Below are positions 37,719 through 45,388 of a DNA stretch of 64,000 nt, one piece after another. Source of the stretch: Pseudomonas sp. B21-015 (GTDB lineage Bacteria; Pseudomonadota; Gammaproteobacteria; Pseudomonadales; Pseudomonadaceae); the NCBI RefSeq assembly GCF_024749285.1, contig NZ_CP087196.1:5704001-5768000 (forward strand), read 5' to 3'. The notes beneath the pieces were generated by a model. That model did not search any database and was not told the origin of the DNA. It was given only the letters and a program-made list of their open reading frames with translations. Every line of letters starts with the position of its first letter. Position 1 is the first letter of the stretch. A program made the translations under genes and the position numbers.

Positions 37719-37790
37719 ATGCGCAGACGTTTCATGCAGTACTTACTCGAAAGCGGCTACGTCGATAAACACGGCGGATTATCGCAATGA
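37719..37790 (+). pseudogene. 23-codon ORF in the place of the secretin gene rcpA
   Basis: An AGGA ribosome site, ATG at 37719 and 23 codons (begin MRRRF, end GGLSQ) stop at TGA 37788-37790, overlapping the tadZ ATG by the usual ATGA. Normal tad loci have the ~400-residue secretin here. The ORF has the look of the first and last codons of rcpA joined in frame, i.e. an internal deletion, but without a reference rcpA I cannot show it. It could also be a coupling leader. Confidence 0.45.
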
Positions 37791-38992
37791 GCCAGAGCCA
37801 AAACCTGAGTCAGACCTTCCTCGCGATCACCCGCAACAGCACCGACTTTGAGTGGCTGCAGGGTGCGCTCGCCCCTTTGGGCCGTGTGATCAGCGCAGGT
37901 GGCGGCAACCTCGACGAACTCCTGATGCTGGTGGACGTGACCTTTGCCAACCTGGTGTTCGTGGGCCTGGACCGTGAGCATGTGGTGGCCCAGTGCACGT
38001 TGATCGAGGGTGCCCTGGAAGCCAAACCGATGCTGGCAATCGTTGCCTTGGGCGATGGCATGGACAACCAGCTCGTGCTCAATGCCATGCGTGCCGGCGC
38101 GCGGGATTTCGTCTCTTACGGCTCGCGTTCCAGTGAAGTCGCCGGCCTGGTGCGACGCCTGAGCAAACGCCTGCCGACCGTGGCGCCGAACCTGCAACAG
38201 GGTCAACAGGGTAGCCTCACCGTGCTTTACGGCGCGCAGACCAATGCCGACGGAGCGTTGCTCGCCAACCACCTGGCACACGTGGTGCAGAAGAGCGGCC
38301 AGCAAACCCTGTTGCTGGATCTGGGGCTACCCCGTGGCGACAGTCTGGCCTTGCTGGGGCTGGAGAGTTCGTTTCATTTCGGCGATGCGTTGCGCCATCT
38401 CAGGCGCCTCGATGCAACGCTGATCGACAGCGCCTTCACCACCTGTGATGCCGGGCTGCGAATCCTTGCCTACGCCAGTAACGACGAACCGCTGGAGCAC
38501 ACCAGTGCCGCCGAGCTGTACATGCTGCTCAGCGCCTTGCGTCAACATTTCCAGCACATCGTGGTGAACCTCACCGGCCAGTCGGACAGCGAAGCGTTGC
38601 GCACTTTCATCAGCCATTGCGACAAGTTGCTGTGGTACACCGATCAGAACGTGCTGGACTGCCGACGCAACCTGGCGGTGCTCAGCCAATGGCGCGAAAA
38701 AGGCCTGAAGCTCGACCACGCCAGGCTGCTGGTGGACCGCTACCTGCGCAGCGTTGCGCCAGACTCCGACACCTTGAGCAAAAGCTTCGACATGGACCTT
38801 ATCGCGGTCCTTGCCTATAGCCCGGAAGTGCGGCTCAACGCCAAGAATCAGGGCATGAGCCTGTTCGAGCTGGCCCCACGCGAGGGCCTGACCCAAAGCC
38901 TGCGCACCCTCGGCGAACGACTGGCCAAGCGCTCCGAAGATCCGGACAAACCCAAGGCCGGCTGGTTCGACCGATTGAGGGGCGTGCAATGA
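37787..38992 (+). CDS. tadZ: Tad pilus assembly protein TadZ/CpaE
   Basis: A 401-residue protein with an N-terminal receiver-like domain lacking a clear phospho-Asp (about 1-120) and a C-terminal MinD/ParA-like ATPase domain. Its Walker A is degenerate (GAQTNADGALLANHL, no lysine or Ser/Thr), so it may bind nucleotide poorly. It localises the pilus machine at the cell pole. It overlaps its neighbours by four bases on both sides (ATGA). Confidence 0.88.
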   Translation: MSQSQNLSQTFLAITRNSTDFEWLQGALAPLGRVISAGGGNLDELLMLVDVTFANLVFVGLDREHVVAQCTLIEGALEAKPMLAIVALGDGMDNQLVLNAMRAGARDFVSYGSRSSEVAGLVRRLSKRLPTVAPNLQQGQQGSLTVLYGAQTNADGALLANHLAHVVQKSGQQTLLLDLGLPRGDSLALLGLESSFHFGDALRHLRRLDATLIDSAFTTCDAGLRILAYASNDEPLEHTSAAELYMLLSALRQHFQHIVVNLTGQSDSEALRTFISHCDKLLWYTDQNVLDCRRNLAVLSQWREKGLKLDHARLLVDRYLRSVAPDSDTLSKSFDMDLIAVLAYSPEVRLNAKNQGMSLFELAPREGLTQSLRTLGERLAKRSEDPDKPKAGWFDRLRGVQ

Positions 38993-40269
38993 GCGGGGAA
39001 AAACTCTTCGGCGCCCCCCCGCACGGGCCGGCCGGCAATACCGATCACGAAGGTCTGAAACTGGTGCTGCACCGCTACATCATCGACGCCATCGAAGAGT
39101 CCGGAAAAAACCTGCTGGAAGGTTCGCGGCCAATGCTGTCGCAGTTCGTCATCGACAAAGTCGGCGAGTACATCGCCCGTTTGCACCTGGCGATTTCCCG
39201 GTACGAGATGGAGCGGCTGGCCGAAGAAATCGTCGACGAACTCACCGGTTTCGGCCCGCTGGAGGTGCTGCTGCGTGACTCGGCGGTGACCGAGATCCTG
39301 GTCAACGGCCCGCACCGGGTGTTCGTCGAGCGTGAAGGTGTGTTGCACCTGAGTGACCTGCGGTTCATCGACGACCACCACGTCGAGCGGGTGATGCAAC
39401 GAATTCTCGCGCCCCTGGGCCGACGGCTCGACGAGTCGTCACCGATGGTCGATGCGCGCCTGCCCGATGGCAGCCGGGTCAACGCGATCATTCCGCCGAT
39501 TGCCCTCGACGGCCCGTGCCTGTCGATTCGAAAATTTCGCAAGGACATGCTCAAAAGCTCCGACCTGATGGCGATGCAAACCATCGACCAGGCGATCCTC
39601 GAGTTCATTCAGGAGGCCGTGGGCAAGCGTTGCAACATCCTTGTCAGCGGCGGTACCGGCACCGGCAAGACCACGCTGCTGAACATTCTCAGCCAGTTGA
39701 TCGCCCCTCACGAACGGCTGGTCACCATCGAAGACGTCGCCGAACTGCAACTCGGCCATCCTCACGTGGTGCGCCTGGAAACCCGGCCACCCAATGCCGA
39801 AGGCCACGGCGAAGTGAAAGCCAGCGATCTGATTCGCAACGCGCTGCGGATGCGCCCGGACCGGATCATCCTCGGCGAGATTCGCGGCGTCGAAGTCGTC
39901 GACGTGCTCACGGCAATGAACACCGGGCACGACGGCTCCATGAGCACCGTGCACGCCAACAACGCCCAGGATGCGCTATTGCGCCTGGAAACCCTGGTGG
40001 GCCTGACCGGACGGGTCATCGCCGAACGCACGCTGCGGCAAATGATCTGTGCGGCACTGGACGTGGTGATTCAACTGACGCGCCTGCCCGATGGCCGCCG
40101 TTGCGTCAGTGAGGTGGTGGAGGTCGTCGGTATTCGTGATGACGTCTATGTGACCAATACGCTGTTCCGCTTCGACCGACGCACCGGGTTCGGTTTTCTG
40201 CGCGAGGCGGTCAACCCCGCTGGCGACAAACTGCGCCATGAGTCGGCGCTCTCTCCCTCCTCGTACTGA
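38989..40269 (+). CDS. tadA: Tad pilus ATPase TadA/CpaF
   Basis: A 426-residue secretion ATPase of the GspE/VirB11 superfamily. Walker A GGTGTGKTT (221-229), Asp box, Walker B ILGEIRG and the His box STVHANN are intact. It powers Flp pilus assembly from the cytosolic side, with TadB and TadC as the inner-membrane platform. The start overlaps the tadZ stop (ATGA). Confidence 0.93.
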   Translation: MSGEKLFGAPPHGPAGNTDHEGLKLVLHRYIIDAIEESGKNLLEGSRPMLSQFVIDKVGEYIARLHLAISRYEMERLAEEIVDELTGFGPLEVLLRDSAVTEILVNGPHRVFVEREGVLHLSDLRFIDDHHVERVMQRILAPLGRRLDESSPMVDARLPDGSRVNAIIPPIALDGPCLSIRKFRKDMLKSSDLMAMQTIDQAILEFIQEAVGKRCNILVSGGTGTGKTTLLNILSQLIAPHERLVTIEDVAELQLGHPHVVRLETRPPNAEGHGEVKASDLIRNALRMRPDRIILGEIRGVEVVDVLTAMNTGHDGSMSTVHANNAQDALLRLETLVGLTGRVIAERTLRQMICAALDVVIQLTRLPDGRRCVSEVVEVVGIRDDVYVTNTLFRFDRRTGFGFLREAVNPAGDKLRHESALSPSSY

Positions 40270-40279
40270 AGGTCACGGC

Positions 40280-41164
40280 ATGCTCAAACCGGTGCTGCTC
40301 ATCCTGACTTGCCTGACGCTGCTGGGCGTGTCGATCCGTTTGTTCTACAACGGTCTGCGCCAGACCGGCATCGATCGAACCCTCACTCGCCTGACCCAGG
40401 GGCAACCGCAACTGACGGTGGTGAAATCATCCCGGGCTGGGCTGGAACGCGCCTTTCTACGCGCCGGCCTCGGTCGTCCCACCGAGCGCATCGGGTCGTG
40501 GCTGCTGCTCTGGGCCCTTGGCGTCCTGCTGGGGCTTGCCCTCGCCGGCTGGATCGGTTTGCTGGTGTTGTCGCTGATGCCACCCCTGATTCTGCGGCTG
40601 TACATCAGTTGGTGCTCTCAGCGCCGGCTCAAGCGCATGATCGAACAGCTGCCAGCGCTGCTCGATTACACCGTGCGCAGCCTGAAGTCCGGACGCACCC
40701 TGGCCGATGCGGTGCTGGGTGCCATCGACACCACCGAAGATCCGCTGAAAAACGCCATGGGCCGGGTTCAACGCAACGTGCACTTGGGCGTCAGCCTGCC
40801 GGATGCCGTCCAGGACTTTGCCGAACTGTATGAGAAAGACGAGTTTCGCTTGTTCGCGCTGGGCCTGAAGGTCAATCACCGCTACGGCGGCAATGCCAGT
40901 GAGCTGTTTGAGAACCTGATCAAGATGGTCCGCGAACGAGACCAGGCGGCGCGCCAACTGCGTGCCATGACGGGCGAGACCCGCGTCACGGCCGTGGTCC
41001 TGGGACTGATGCCGGTCGGGCTCGCCGGTTACTTCCTGCTGTCCAATCCGAAATACCTGCTCGCCATGTGGAACAGCAGCTCGGGGCAAATGATGCTCGC
41101 GACCGCGTTCGGCCTGCAGGTGGTGGGTTGCCTGGCGCTGTGGCGCATGTTGCGTAGCATATGA
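40280..41164 (+). CDS. tadB: Tad inner-membrane platform protein TadB
   Basis: A 294-residue GspF-like protein with an N-terminal membrane helix, a pair near residues 75-110, a cytosolic T2SSF domain (PALLDYTVRSLKSGRTLADAV region) and C-terminal helices. ATG 40280 has an AGG site; longer frames overlap tadA. Its TGA overlaps the tadC ATG. Confidence 0.9.
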   Translation: MLKPVLLILTCLTLLGVSIRLFYNGLRQTGIDRTLTRLTQGQPQLTVVKSSRAGLERAFLRAGLGRPTERIGSWLLLWALGVLLGLALAGWIGLLVLSLMPPLILRLYISWCSQRRLKRMIEQLPALLDYTVRSLKSGRTLADAVLGAIDTTEDPLKNAMGRVQRNVHLGVSLPDAVQDFAELYEKDEFRLFALGLKVNHRYGGNASELFENLIKMVRERDQAARQLRAMTGETRVTAVVLGLMPVGLAGYFLLSNPKYLLAMWNSSSGQMMLATAFGLQVVGCLALWRMLRSI

Positions 41165-42051
41165 AAGCGCTTCTGCTGGTCAGCGCATTGCTTTTCCTTG
41201 CGGCCGCGGTGTTGCTGCTCAGTGGTCTGCTGGACCAACGCCGGCGTGCCCGTCAGGTGGCCCAACGACTGGATGGCAAACCGCTGAGCGACCATCGCGT
41301 CAGTCACTGGCTACAAAGGCTGGGCGACAGCCGCATCGGCCAGCGCTCGGTCAAACTGGACAACGAGACCCAGACACTGCTCAACCGCCTCGGCTGGCGC
41401 AGCGCCCGACAACGCTCGCTGTTCGCCGCCTGCCAGATCGGCACACCGGTGCTAGCACTGGCCCTGAGCTTGTTGATCCAGGGCCTGTTCTTTGCGCAGG
41501 CGGACAACCATTGGATCACCCCGGCCTTCGCCACCGCCCTCGGCTACCTGCTGCCCAAACGCTTGCTGGCCGCCGCCGCGCATCAACGGCAAAAGCAACT
41601 GGCGATCGAGATTTCAACCTTCATTCCACTGCTGCGCATCCTGTTCGAATCCGGCATGGCGGTGGAGCAGTCACTGCGAGTGTTGAGCGTCGAAGGCAAA
41701 CAATTATTACCGACCCTGACCCACGAGCTGCGCCTGGTACTGGCCCGGGTAGATTCCGGCCTGGAACTGGGCGAAGAACTGAACAAGACCACCCGGTTGC
41801 TGGCGGTAGACGAGTTCACCGACACCTGCGTGATCCTTCAGCAGTTGATCCACCAGGGCAGCGGCGCCATGAAATCACTGCTGGGGCTCAAGCTACTGCT
41901 CGATGATCGGCGCCTGACACGCTTGCAGGAATACATCTCCAAGATGTCCGCCAAAATGTCCGTGGTGATGATGTTGTTTCTCTTCCCGGCGTTGCTGATC
42001 GTGCTGGCCGGACCCAGCTTCACCGCTTTGGCCCGGGCCTTTGCTCATTGA
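41161..42051 (+). CDS. tadC: Tad inner-membrane platform protein TadC
   Basis: A 296-residue GspF-like partner of TadB. It has membrane helices at about 3-22 and 95-130, the T2SSF domain (ISTFIPLLRILFESGMAVEQ) and a C-terminal helix pair. ATGA overlap with tadB implies coupling. In P. aeruginosa tadD follows at once; here the operon ends and repeats begin. Confidence 0.9.
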   Translation: MKALLLVSALLFLAAAVLLLSGLLDQRRRARQVAQRLDGKPLSDHRVSHWLQRLGDSRIGQRSVKLDNETQTLLNRLGWRSARQRSLFAACQIGTPVLALALSLLIQGLFFAQADNHWITPAFATALGYLLPKRLLAAAAHQRQKQLAIEISTFIPLLRILFESGMAVEQSLRVLSVEGKQLLPTLTHELRLVLARVDSGLELGEELNKTTRLLAVDEFTDTCVILQQLIHQGSGAMKSLLGLKLLLDDRRLTRLQEYISKMSAKMSVVMMLFLFPALLIVLAGPSFTALARAFAH

Positions 42052-42154
42052 AAGATCAACGGCGATCCCGTAGGAGCGAGCGGTGCGGCGATCCGACTTG
42101 CCCGCGAAGGCGACCTGACAGCCAACCAATCCCACGCAGATGCACACGGTTCAA

Positions 42155-42247
42155 CTGTGGGAGCGGGCTTGCCCGCGATGGCTGAGTGTCAGCCAACATC
42201 AATGTTGAATGTTTATCCGCCATCGCAGGCAAGCCCGGCTCCCACAG
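42155..42247. repeat. REP doublet, with a degenerate REP upstream
   Basis: Inverted GTGGGAGCGGGCTTGCCCGC arms; a degraded copy with GTAGGAGCGAGCGGTGCGGCGATCC precedes it (about 42068-42110). Confidence 0.8.
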
Positions 42248-42250
42248 GGA

Positions 42251-42628
42251 TTAGCTGTGTGGCGCAGGTTTTGGTACACCCACGTTATCCAGCATCCGGT
42301 TCGCCGCCAGTTCTGCCAGCATGACGATCTGTTGAATCGCCATCGCCGTGTGCCGGTGCGGCCCTTCCAGATACCCCGCAAAATCACTCGCCATCACGCT
42401 GGCCTGGGCCAACGATTCACAGGTGTGGGCCAACAGGTCTTCGTCTTTGATATCCGGCGCGACCCTATACATGGTGCTCGGTTTGCGGGCCACAGGGGAT
42501 TTGAGGGCGGATGGATTGAGGTAGTGGTCGAGCGCGCGGTTAGCGGCGACGTGGAATTCTTTTGAATCAGCAGATTCGTAAGGGGAAACGTTGTCGGTTT
42601 CTGGGGGATTCGGGGTTGCTTTGAACAT
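42251..42628 (-). CDS. DUF6124 (formerly DUF3077-type) family protein
   Basis: A 125-residue protein starting MFKATPNPPETDN, the typical opening of this Pseudomonas-specific family. The ERALDHYL-like helix (NRALDHYLNP) and LLAHTCESLAQASVMASDFAGYLEG follow. Function is unknown; the family is often found in many copies as strain-variable genes. It sits where tadD would be expected. Confidence 0.82.
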   Translation of the reverse strand: MFKATPNPPETDNVSPYESADSKEFHVAANRALDHYLNPSALKSPVARKPSTMYRVAPDIKDEDLLAHTCESLAQASVMASDFAGYLEGPHRHTAMAIQQIVMLAELAANRMLDNVGVPKPAPHS

Positions 42629-42967
42629 GATTACACCTCTGGGATGAAATGGAGCCACTTCCAAATTGCCGCGACGCAATTTGGGGTGGCAGCTGTACGC
42701 GGGTTCGCGGACCGATCCCAGAGGCATATCTCGGCATACCCGAAGGTATCCCGCGCACAGTCGCCATGACACGAAACGACAGACACCCAAAAGTGTTGTT
42801 GTTCGGTGGAGCGATTATGCCTCAAGAATCGAGCCGCGACGCCCGGTCGCTGAATTGTCAGCGACGGACAAAGGCTAGAGACGCAGCTTCCGACGGGCAA
42901 CCTGAAAAACATGTGGGAAGGTTCTGATATTTTTACCGAGCAATAAACATCGTTGGCTGTAAGGTCG

Positions 42968-42994
42968 CCTTCGCGAGCAAGCCCGCTCCCACAG
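42968..42994. repeat. Single REP element
   Basis: One CTTCGCGAGCAAGCCCGCTC copy. Confidence 0.75.
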
Positions 42995-43020
42995 TGGGTT
43001 GGCGTCATCTGGGAGAGCTT

Positions 43021-43079
43021 GGTCGGCTGTCAGGCCGCCAAAATCAAAAGATCGCAGCCTTCGGCAGCTCCTGCGGGGA
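43021..43079. repeat. Composite repeat GGTCGGCTGTCAGGCCGCC plus GATCGCAGCC unit
   Basis: Identical in its first part to 35699-35737 (GGTCGGCTGTCAGACCGCC then AAAATCAAAAGATC), and followed by the same unit as at 5705 and 12951. Confidence 0.75.
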
Positions 43080-43083
43080 AATG

Positions 43084-43430
43084 CGGTGAGCCAAACCACG
43101 AGGTCGAGCGTTAGCTCGCCTCGCGAGCTTTTGATCTGTCCGCCCCTTCGGGAGGCTGAGTGGAGGTGTTCATCTGGGGATTGGCGCGCAGCGCCGTTCG
43201 ACGCAGTCGAACCCATCGCATGTAGGTTGAAGCGAAGCCAACCGTAGGGCGATGCCCCCAGATGGATACCGGAGCGAAGGAACGCCGAGCCTTAGCGAGG
43301 GGCCGGACGCTTGGGGCGAGACCTTTTGGTTACTTTTTGGGGCGTTTGCCAAAAGTGACCCGCTGTAAGAGCGGAACCATAGGTGGCCGTTACCGCAGAA
43401 ATGGATATGTACTCAGTCAACAAACTACAG
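43084..43430. repeat. Long dispersed Pseudomonas repeat
   Basis: About 350 bases containing many small hairpins, e.g. CCGCCCCTTCGGGAGGCTG, GCGCGCAGCGCC, TTCGACGCAGTCGAA, and ending with the segment containing GTTACTTTTTGGGGCGTTTG. I recognise it as a sequence recurring in Pseudomonas intergenic DNA, sometimes mis-annotated as a small protein. Its boundaries are approximate and its origin unknown. Confidence 0.6.
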
Positions 43431-43446
43431 GTCGGCTGTCAGGCCG

Positions 43447-43473
43447 CCTTCGCGGGCAAGCCCGCTCCCACAG
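43447..43473. repeat. Single REP element
   Basis: One CTTCGCGGGCAAGCCCGCTC copy just before the pprB stop. Confidence 0.75.
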
Positions 43474-43490
43474 TTGATCAGCGTACTCGC

Positions 43491-44279
43491 CTAGTGTGCA
43501 GTAACCCCCCGCACACCTGCATTACCGGGCGACAACGCCAACGCCACTTGTGTGCGGTTATGCATATGCGTCAACCGCAACACCTGCGACACATAAAGCT
43601 TCACCGTGTTCTCGGTAATCCCCAACTCACAGGCAATCTGATAATTGGTCTGCCCCTTGCCCACCAGCCGCGCCACTTCCAACTGCCGCGGCGACAGCTG
43701 ATTGAAAACCGCCGGCATCGCCACCCGCTCCGTCTCACTGAGCACACCGTCAGCCGAATCTGACGCAGGCACCGAGGACGGCCCCCGACGAACCTTGTCC
43801 AGATCCTGATAAAGCTCGTCGATCGATTCACAAAGGTACTGCAGCTTCTGACTCAAATGCCCCAACTGCAGGTTTTTCTGCCGCTCCTGCAAGGCCACTT
43901 CCTGACGCTGCAAACCTTCGAGCAACTCAGTCAGATCAATCGGCTTCTGATAGTAATCGGCGAACCCGGTCCGCAAGGCCTTGATCACATCCTGCTTGTC
44001 CGCCCGCCCGGTGAGCATGATCGCCTCGAACGCCCGGTGCTTGCCGGACAACCGTTGCAGCGACTGGACGAGCTGGATGCCATCCATGTCGGGCATCTGC
44101 AAATCACAGAGCACCAGGCCGACATTCACGTCTTCTCTGAAACGTTCGATCGCCTGTTTGCCGCAGACACAAGGCACACAGCGATAACCGCTGCGCTCGA
44201 GAAACTCGCATAGCTCTTCGACAATCAATGGCTCGTCATCGACCACAAGGACTTTTATTGCCGAGGTAAGCTTGTTCAC
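43491..44279 (-). CDS. pprB: Response regulator PprB, Tad pilus activator
   Basis: A 262-residue regulator. The N-terminal REC domain has Asp14/Asp15 and phospho-acceptor Asp59 (LVLCDLQMPDMDG), a linker is rich in glutamine and leucine, and the C-terminal LuxR-type HTH (LSPRQLEVARLVGKG and ITENTVKLYVSQVL) covers about 195-240. In P. aeruginosa PprB, activated by PprA, turns on flp/tad, adhesin and cup genes. The gene lies beside fppA and pprA as there. Confidence 0.88.
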   Translation of the reverse strand: MNKLTSAIKVLVVDDEPLIVEELCEFLERSGYRCVPCVCGKQAIERFREDVNVGLVLCDLQMPDMDGIQLVQSLQRLSGKHRAFEAIMLTGRADKQDVIKALRTGFADYYQKPIDLTELLEGLQRQEVALQERQKNLQLGHLSQKLQYLCESIDELYQDLDKVRRGPSSVPASDSADGVLSETERVAMPAVFNQLSPRQLEVARLVGKGQTNYQIACELGITENTVKLYVSQVLRLTHMHNRTQVALALSPGNAGVRGVTAH

Positions 44280-44401
44280 GTGTTACTCCATACCTGGTCA
44301 GGCTTGACCGCTCCCGTACTGACAGCCACAGGCTGTGCCACTACAGTGTTGAAAGTAGACGCACTTTCCAGCTCTGTACATAGAACGGCTGGCGCCTGCG
44401 A

Positions 44402-44872
44402 CTAATGCATCCAGGCCAGTGTGAGCAACATGCCCACCAGCACGAACGGCGCAAAGGGCTGTTTTTTTGACGGTCCCGGTCCCAGGTAGCGAAGACGATC
44501 CCTAAGTCTCTGGCTCATATACAGCCAGAGTCTTGGCGCCAACAGCAGCCAGAACGCACTGGCCAATCCGGCGCCGATGAAACCGCCGAGCAGGTGCATG
44601 CCGTCCGTCGCAAGGCCCAGCGTCGCCATCAGTTTCACATCGCCCGCCCCCAGACGTCTCAAGGCATAACCGGGCAAGGTGAAGGCCAATGCCAACAAAA
44701 AAGCCCACCCCCCCTGTACCGCATCGGCCCCCAGCCACGTGGTGCCCGTCCACAGCAGATACGCCAGCGCCAGCCCACCCGCGCCAAGGGTCAGGCCATT
44801 GGCGATGTGCCGCTCCCGGACATCCTGTGCGGCGCAAAGCGCCAGCCAGATAAGTAGGACAACGTTCTGCAT
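44402..44872 (-). CDS. fppA: Type IVb prepilin peptidase
   Basis: A 156-residue A24-family aspartic peptidase, the short form without the methylase domain. Active-site aspartates are Asp17 (AAQDVRERHI) and Asp78 (GAGDVKLM) on the cytosolic face, with about four to five membrane helices. It cleaves the Flp prepilin and TadE-like pseudopilins. It shares strand with pprB, 122 bases apart. Confidence 0.9.
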   Translation of the reverse strand: MQNVVLLIWLALCAAQDVRERHIANGLTLGAGGLALAYLLWTGTTWLGADAVQGGWAFLLALAFTLPGYALRRLGAGDVKLMATLGLATDGMHLLGGFIGAGLASAFWLLLAPRLWLYMSQRLRDRLRYLGPGPSKKQPFAPFVLVGMLLTLAWMH

Positions 44873-44947
44873 CCGGTAAAAAACGTCCGTTTTGGCTGAA
44901 TGATTCTATGCTGATGTTACGCCGTGATTGTCAGGGTAGACGCACTC

Positions 44948-45388
44948 ATGAAAACAGGCCTCCCCCGCAAACAAAAAGGTGCCGTGGCGATTGAGTTCGC
45001 CTTGGTGTTCATCATCTTCTTCGCCGTGTTTTATGGGCTGGTCAGTTACAGCCTGCCGCTGTTGCTGATGCAATCGTTCCATCAATCGACGGCCGAAGCG
45101 GTGCGCCGCAGTGTGGCGCTGGACCCGAGTACCGCCAATTACGACATCGCCGTCAGAAACATAGCGACCACCGAACTCACACGGCAACTGGCCTGGATTC
45201 CCGCCGCACTGAACTTCAACGTGGCCACCGACGCCAGCGCCACCTACACCGGCGGCGTGCTGACGGTCACCATCAACTACCCCACCAGTAAACTGAATCA
45301 AGTGCTGCCGTTCCTGGTGCTACCGGGGATCGGCTCGGTGCCCAATCTGCCGGCGACTCTTACCGCCCGATCGAGCCTGCAGTTTTGA
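44948..45388 (+). CDS. TadE/TadF-like minor pseudopilin
   Basis: A 146-residue protein with a basic start (MKTGLPRKQKGA), the TadE motif GAVAIEFALVFIIFF with the conserved Glu, a single hydrophobic helix and a periplasmic domain. It is probably processed by FppA and incorporated in the Tad machine. ATG 44948 follows an AGGG site; an upstream frame has no ribosome site. The stop overlaps the TTG start of pprA. Confidence 0.87.
   Translation: MKTGLPRKQKGAVAIEFALVFIIFFAVFYGLVSYSLPLLLMQSFHQSTAEAVRRSVALDPSTANYDIAVRNIATTELTRQLAWIPAALNFNVATDASATYTGGVLTVTINYPTSKLNQVLPFLVLPGIGSVPNLPATLTARSSLQF

Larger units (their letters stand above)
42629..43490. other. Gene-free repeat-rich region of 0.86 kb
   Basis: No gene is supported. 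It contains single REPs at 42968-42994 and 43447-43473, a GATCGCAGCC-family repeat at 43021-43079 and the composite repeat at 43084-43430. Short frames here are repeat-encoded. Confidence 0.7.

Noticed and set aside
43262..43477. 71-codon frame in the repeat region
   Set aside because: It is encoded by the dispersed repeat and a REP; such frames recur wherever the repeat occurs.
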